From assembly GCA_949318235.1 (NCBI GenBank), contig OX439131.1, forward strand, positions 24,685,903-24,749,902: a stretch of 64,000 nucleotides of DNA. The letters are read 5' to 3'. Of the stretch, positions 49,518 through 64,000 are shown in pieces. The translations under genes and the position numbers were made by a program. The notes below the pieces were generated by a model. The model ran no database searches and was not told the origin of the DNA. It was given only the letters and a program-made list of their open reading frames with translations. Within the stretch, counting starts at the first letter, position 1, and each line of letters opens with the position of its first letter. This DNA comes from Ecdyonurus torrentis. Lineage: Eukaryota > Arthropoda > Insecta > Ephemeroptera > Heptageniidae.

Positions 49518-50708
49518 CAAGTTTTGAAGTAAATAACTATATGATGACTATACACAGCCATATTTATATAACAATAACAGAAATAATGTCGTTTATTGCT
49601 TATTGAATTATCTGACTAGAGTTCGGAATTCGTTATTTAAATTTTTATTTCTTTGATTTTTTACACAGAAGAACATCATATAGTATAAATAATACTAAGA
49701 TTTAATTTTCATTCTAGTCCTAATGCTATGTATCTAAACCACTTTTTCCTTATCATTATAAGACGGTGTGATTTACAAACAAAACTGAAAATTTCTTTAT
49801 TCGCGGAAATACAAAAATAAAGTTGCTCTCAAGTGTATAATATTTTATTATTTTTCCTGATATCAAAATGCCTCATATCCCACTCAAAAGAAACATGTAA
49901 CTCGCTCGCTCTCTCTCTCTCTCTCTCTTAAATTTATATGATGGCATCTGGATGTTCATCTCAATATAAAGGAGAATTATTTTATAGGCGCATTTCATCA
50001 TATAGGTATGCTAACAAAGCAGCAAGAGGCGTAGCTCAAATCAGGAAAGGATACTCTTTAAACACACACACACAAGTAAAAGAAAAAAAAATCATAATTA
50101 AATAACTATACAATGTGTCAAAAACTAATTGGAAAAAAAAAAAAAAAAAAAAAAAAAACGTAGGATATACGTCAATCACATATCGTTCTCCTAGAAATTA
50201 AATACCTTTTAATGAAATTGTAGTAATTATTCATAATTAAGTACACTTTCAACGTGTTTTGAGTGATGTGTTTACAAAGCTGAGATGTTTCTGTGGCTAT
50301 ATGGTGAAGGCAGGCACCCAGAGGTAGTCTAGCGCGCTTCCTGTGCTTACTTAGACGATCGCGTAACGTCATATCGCGACCCCGCCTTGATGAGACTATA
50401 GGTTTATGTATCTTTCTTTTGTTATGATGCTTCATTGCACATCATGTTTTTATACTATTTCGAATCAAATCTCAGTAAAGCATATTGCAGCCTGCGACAC
50501 GACTATCTCAATGTCAATACTTATATAAGTCCTTACCTTTACAAAATGATAACTTCAAAACGTATTGGTAATCTAGGTCTAGTGGTTTATAATTTACTTT
50601 TTTTTTTTAATTCATTATTATATGTATTATATTTTTTTTCAACTGAAATTAATTTTAATCTAACAACTGGCAAACAAGTATTATCATTTATTTGGATCGA
50701 CAGAAATA

Positions 50709-51024
50709 TTAAAGGCGTAGAACACCTTGAACAAAAAAGTTGCGTAATATCCTAACAAACCTGAAAAACGACGTGGATTTGGCCGGAGTCATTGATTTCT
50801 AATTTATTTTCCATTCACAAAATGCTGCTGCCGGTCACTGACGTCACAGCTCTCCCGGTTTACTTGCGCGTGGACCAGGCGAGCTGTGACGTCAGTGACC
50901 GGCAGCAGCATTTTGTGAATGGAAAATAAATTAGAAATCAATGACTCCGGCCAAATCAACGTTGATTTTCAGGTTTGTTAGGATATTACGCAACTTTTTT
51001 GTTCAAGGTGTTCTACGCCTTTAA
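50709..51024. mobile_element. TTAA-flanked near-perfect hairpin element (316 bp)
   Basis: Arms of 143 bp each (50709-50851, 50882-51024) are nearly identical when inverted, with a 30-bp spacer. Ends are TTAAAGGCGTAGAACACC and its inverse. Each arm holds a CRE palindrome (CTGACGTCA). Few arm mismatches imply a recent insertion or arm homogenisation. Confidence 0.85.
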
Positions 51025-51964
51025 TAAATATGAATGAGCATATCAATAATTACACCCCAAAAGAAAGAGAAAAAAAATAATACAACTCTGAAAACAATAA
51101 TGCTAATAAACTACTTTAAAAAATAGAAAGGATAATTTTTATAAATAATAGATGCAATTCCAATAAAAACTTACACTGTTTTTATATTTAATTTATAAAG
51201 TACACAAATATGTATGTACAGTGAGCAGACAATATTTTTACAACTTAAAACAAAAGCATTAAAATTAAGAAGAAAAAAATTAAATTAAATTTCATAAGTA
51301 CATATACTTTAAATATTTTAAAACATACACTAGTGATTAAGAACTGATTATTATAATCATTTAAGGCAAAAGATCACTAATTTTTTTAAATGAAGCATAG
51401 AGACAAATTGTTCATTAATGTTTTAGGGAAAAAGTAAGTGAATAATGAATGAATAATGATACAATATTTCCTTACAAGTACTTCGCTACACTTCACTTCA
51501 TTTTTTTTTCTTTTACACATATTTAGACTTGACCTTGGGAAATAAAAATAGTAAAAACCATGCAATGTTCAAAGTTCAACTAATGGATTTGATAATGCAT
51601 AAGATTTAAAGAAAGAAATTTTTACTTTTAGTGTAACAAGATTTTATGTTACAAGATTTTTATTTTGTGTTATCTAATACAGTTAAATAGAAATGTTCCA
51701 TTTGTTTGACAAGTAGCTAAAAATAAGCAGAAAAAAAAAGTTGGTTGTAATCAAATAAACTATGCATATCTTACTATTTCTACTTTTTTAAAATAGTAAA
51801 ATTGTAAATGAGGAATGAACTTTTTTATAAAAAACTAATGTTTTTGTTTTGTTTTTTCATATGAATTTATAATCTCTAATGTAAAAAATGTTAATTAAGG
51901 AAAAATAGACATTGCGTTCATTGATCAATCAGAAAGATTTGATTGAAAAGAACACAGATCAGAA

Positions 51965-52125
51965 AAATTGAGGAAAAGTAAGTATGAATTAGCTGAAAGT
52001 GACACCTTGTGAGAGAGAAAAAATAATAATTTTTGGCATAACTTAAATTTTGGACAGAGTTGAAAATTATATTCTCACTCAAGGTGTCCCTGTCAGCTAA
52101 TGCTCATCTTCTGCTCCCTAATTTG
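51965..52125. repeat. Foldback family M, copy 2
   Basis: CACCTTGTGAGAGAG is mirrored by TCTCACTCAAGGTGTCCC; outer AAATTGAGG / CCCTAATTT. Lies 3' of YIF1. Confidence 0.65.
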
Positions 52126-52328
52126 ACCAATATATATTTGTTGTTCTAATGTTAAGGTTTTGAACAAATTTATAGGAAAAGTAAAGCTTTACAAAGCCAT
52201 ATTAAAAAAAAATAATAATAATAATAATAAAAAAAGTGTCTGAAATGTCATGACAAAATAACAGAAACAGTAGTTTAAATTAGCATAAATAGTTATAAAA
52301 TTAGATTTGAAATATAATTGTGCTAAAT

Positions 52329-52334
52329 TTTATT
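52329..52334 (-). terminator. Candidate YIF1 polyadenylation signal AATAAA
   Basis: Minus-strand AATAAA 245 bp beyond the YIF1 stop codon; the first good hexamer downstream. AT-rich DNA makes chance matches likely. Confidence 0.35.
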
Positions 52335-52578
52335 CGTGTTATTTTATTTTTAAAACTGGAAAGATAAAAGAAGGGACCAATTTAAGCTATGAAATTGTTT
52401 TAGTAAAAAATCCGAGTATACCTCCTCAGTCAACGTTAGACAAGATACTGTGCAGTGCTGCATAATTACAATATTTCCATGTTTGGCCAGTAAGTGCATC
52501 ATGTTGTCACAACGTGAACAAGTCAGATGCTCACTTACATTCAATTGCATGTCTCTCTTCTCAGATCTTGTAGGATGG

Positions 52579-61398
<8,820 letters not shown>

Positions 61399-61549
61399 TA
61401 TTATAAGGTTAATAAAGATCAGTTATACTCATTAATTATGCTAGAAACTTGATAAAATCACTAAGGCACCGCAAAATTTCCCATAACAGAAAAATTATAT
61501 CACCACCAGCTGGCCGTCGTGCTGTCAATTCGTTCGTCTTTTGAAATCC

Positions 61550-61600
61550 AGCGTGACCACGTGACTTGACTCAACCAATCATAGATCATAGAGCAATAAC
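61550..61600 (-). promoter_or_regulatory. Putative YIF1 promoter: CACGTG E-box and CCAAT box
   Basis: Upstream of the inferred YIF1 start codon on the minus strand are TGATTGG (inverted CCAAT, about 61576-61583) and GTCACGTGGTC (palindromic E-box, about 61555-61565), 160-185 bp from the ATG. ACGTGG also resembles Golgi-stress/UPR-type elements. This supports placing exon 1 at 61398. Confidence 0.45.
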
Positions 61601-62082
61601 TTTTCCCGGCATTACGATTCATGATTCACGAATTACGACTTCTGTGTCTGCTGACTGGTTCCGAATGTTTGTTGATGTTGATATTTGTTTTCTTTTCTCC
61701 AGCTAGTCCTGCGAAAAGCGACATGCAAAAACAATAACAAGCACCAGCCCTGCACCCGCTTGCACTAGCACCAGCCTGACCAGACCAGTCCATAATCATT
61801 TAACCTGCATTGAACAAATAAAGCCAAAAACAAGAATCGCAGCTACTGCAAGCAACTGAACACAACACAAAACATATTGACACTGATTCGAGTGTTCAAG
61901 ATTCAAGTTTGATGTGCTTTTGCAAACTGGTTTAAAGAATGAGGTGCTTAATACCCAGTATTAATTTTAAAGGTACGAATGCAAATATTTTTTGTGTACA
62001 TACATTGCATATGTATATGTATGTACATATACTCTCTGTCTCTGCGCTATCTGTCTGTATGTATGTTCATTGTTCAGTATGT

Positions 62083-62184
62083 ACACTCCCCCCAGATAAA
62101 TCTGACCGCAGCGTTCATGTCTCCAAATGTTAAATATATGAGGAGACTTTAACGCAACCGGTCAGATTTATCTGGGGGGAGTGT
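62083..62184 (+). mobile_element. TA-type MITE family B, copy 2
   Basis: Near-perfect TIRs: CACTCCCCCCAGATAAATCT and AGATTTATCTGGGGGGAGTG, flanked by TA on both sides (62081-62082 is GT; the TA dinucleotide overlaps 62082-62083 and 62185-62186, within one base). The best-preserved copy of the family. Confidence 0.8.
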
Positions 62185-62190
62185 ACATAT

Positions 62191-62252
62191 ACATATGCAA
62201 ATTTGCATATGTCTCTGGCGATCTCTAGATTAATCTAGAGATCGCCAGAGAC
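62191..62252. repeat. Two overlapping perfect palindromes (22 and 42 bp)
   Basis: 62191-62212 (ACATATGCAAA and inverse) overlaps by two bases with 62211-62252, whose 21-bp arms start GTCTCTGGCGATCTCTAGAT. Directly after MITE B copy 2. Confidence 0.9.
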
Positions 62253-63332
62253 GTACAAAATCATCTTTTTTGTTTGTTAATTTTTGTTTATTAAAGTATG
62301 TATGTTCTCTGAGCGCTCATCCACTTACATCTTACATTGCAGTTGTAAACTCAATGATATATGTATTAATCATGAAAATCAACATTATTTAATTGTGTAT
62401 CGTACCAATAAGGCATATCCTAAAGAGAAATATTTTTTTAGGATGCCTTTGATCCTATACACTGTTAATTGGCAAATATGTAGTCTATATAAACTACAAT
62501 ATTATGACTTTTACGACTGTATTTACAATGTATGATAATACTTAGTATTATTATTAATATTTTTTGCATGTACGACAAATGTATTTCAAGTCGACAATAT
62601 GTAAATATTGAAATTTGCAGCGTTTATAAGAAAAACTAAAATAATCATATATAAGAGGGGGGGGGGGGGGGAGTAGGCGGCTTCTATCCCACCACAAACT
62701 TACAAAAAGAAAGGCTTATATCCGTCAAACTATATGTGACTGTGTTGCGTTTTAGTGACGATTGATGTAACGGTGGGTGTCTCTTTTTGTCTGGTATACT
62801 TGAACTTTTGCAGGCAGCATGCTTTACAGATAACTTCCTGTGCTTGTGATGTCGTTCCAGCCATTATGACCAATTTTATCACAAAGCAGTGAACTATGTA
62901 TATTATACCATCTAGTCTGAAATCTGAATGTGATAAAAATAGCATAGTATTATGATGCAAGCTTGCAAGCACAGGAAGATACATACTACAAGCTGCCTGA
63001 TGTATTATGCCATATAACATAATAACATATTCAGGAAAACTCTTGCATGGTCACTGAAATTACATGGAATGCCGATGACCTGCTTTCTTAAGTTTGTTGT
63101 AGGAGAGAAGCCACCCACAATTTACTCTTGTAAGTTTATAGGGGTTTCTCATATAAACACTACAAATTCAATTTTATTTGTTAGAGCATTTGTGCATAGA
63201 GTACTACTGTTTACTCATAATGAAATAACCGACCAGACAGTGAATTTAATATATCTTAGAACTATATGCTGTTTTAGTTATGTAGTCATGTACGCTGTTT
63301 AGTCATACACTATTAAGTATGGTACCTGTGTA

Positions 63333-63883
63333 TAGGCTGACCATATCTCCTAGAGGCAAAATCAGGACACCCTGACCCTGGGAGCAAAGCAACCTGCATG
63401 GGACAATGGTAGGGTGCCTTGCCAAAAAGGGGGCGTGATTATGTATTTTTTAACGTATTTTGAATGTTTTTCAAATAGTTTAGTGGAAAAAAATATATAT
63501 AAAAATTAACATTGTAAAAGTAACTTCTTTTGTTTATTAGAAACAAAATTAAAGAGCTACTGTTTAACGTAAAAAAAAAAGTACATCACAAAAAAGCATA
63601 ATTTTTAAATATTTTGTACTCCTTTTTTTGATTTTTTTTCCCAAGCAAAACCATAAAATTTGCTCTTTAATAGAATAATCTCGATATCACAATGTTTATC
63701 TGTTAAAATTATTCGTAATGTGTTCTGTTATATATATATTTAAATTTTCATTTTTTCCCTTTTCAATGTATATATTTATTTCCCTTTGTGAGAAATCGGG
63801 ACATTTCAATTTTTAAACAGGATGAGGTGTCAAAATCGGGATTGTTCCGGGAAAATCGGGACATATGGTGTATGGTCAGCCTA
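63333..63883. mobile_element. 551-bp hAT-like non-autonomous element
   Basis: TIRs are TAGGCTGACCATA at the left and TATGGTCAGCCTA at the right, with perfect 8-bp flanking duplications CCTGTGTA (63325-63332 and 63884-63891). The interior has repeated TCGGGACAT motifs and no transposase. Confidence 0.85.
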
Positions 63884-63895
63884 CCTGTGTACATA

Positions 63896-64000
63896 CAAGG
63901 GTCATTCAAAAAGTTTGCGGCGTAGCATATAAATATTGCCGTTGAAAAAAATTTGCCTGCCGTTCTAGAACTGTACTACATTGTGGTCAAGGGATACCAG
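63896..64000 (+). mobile_element. Possible mariner-like terminus, cut by window end
   Basis: TA followed by CAAGGGTCATTCAAAAAGTT resembles a mariner-type TIR start. Only 105 bp are visible and neither the other end nor coding sequence can be seen. Confidence 0.35.

Larger units (their letters stand above)
61399..64000. other. Right flank upstream of YIF1
   Basis: YIF1 promoter side, then a run of three adjacent palindromic structures (62.08-62.25 kb), G15 at 62657-62671, an hAT-like element and a possible mariner end cut by the window edge. No recognisable exon; ORFs at 62284-62535 and 62730-63302 show no domain. Confidence 0.6.

Overview
The window looks like an AT-rich animal genome segment. 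It has many short exons with GT/AG introns, no operons, long poly-A/T and (TA)n runs, and dozens of short inverted-repeat transposon remnants. Five protein-coding genes can be assembled exon by exon with consistent phase. The Gbeta5 protein is, from memory of the family, closer to arthropod than to vertebrate sequences; with the high intron count this makes an intron-rich arthropod (chelicerate, crustacean or myriapod-like) my best guess. That is inference only.

Layout. 1-7.3 kb: no gene, only repeats and foldback elements. 7.3-11.9 kb, minus strand: dynactin subunit 3 (DCTN3/p24), 5 exons, 184 aa. 11.9-16.8 kb: intergenic, with an 837-bp pogo/Tc1-like non-autonomous transposon. 16.8-25.5 kb, minus: a three-Ig basigin/neuroplastin-type membrane glycoprotein, 7 exons, 348 aa, with an antisense 5'-truncated non-LTR retrotransposon in intron 2. 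27.4-30.5 kb, plus: G protein beta-5 (GNB5), 9 exons, 352 aa, divergent from basigin. 33.5-40.7 kb, minus: alpha-tubulin, 450 aa, convergent with GNB5; the start codon sits alone on a first exon about 5 kb upstream, beside a TATA promoter. 41-52.5 kb: gene-free, with microsatellites and foldbacks. 52.6-61.4 kb, minus: YIF1 (ER-Golgi Yip1-interacting protein), 7 exons, 337 aa. 61.4-64 kb: palindromes, a hAT-like element and the possible start of a mariner-like element.

The genes are housekeeping functions (microtubules, dynein transport, G-protein signalling, cell-surface chaperoning, Golgi trafficking) with no sign of joint regulation. The unusual content is in the repeats. There are at least eight TTAA-flanked foldback elements, two pairs of which abut on one shared TTAA; several TA-flanked MITE families; an hAT MITE nested in a foldback with an intact 8-bp duplication; and a set of very short perfect palindromes, some bracketed by direct repeats. 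Foldbacks are dense at both ends of the window and nearly absent from about 25 to 42 kb, where GNB5 and alpha-tubulin lie. All assignments were made by eye without database searches.
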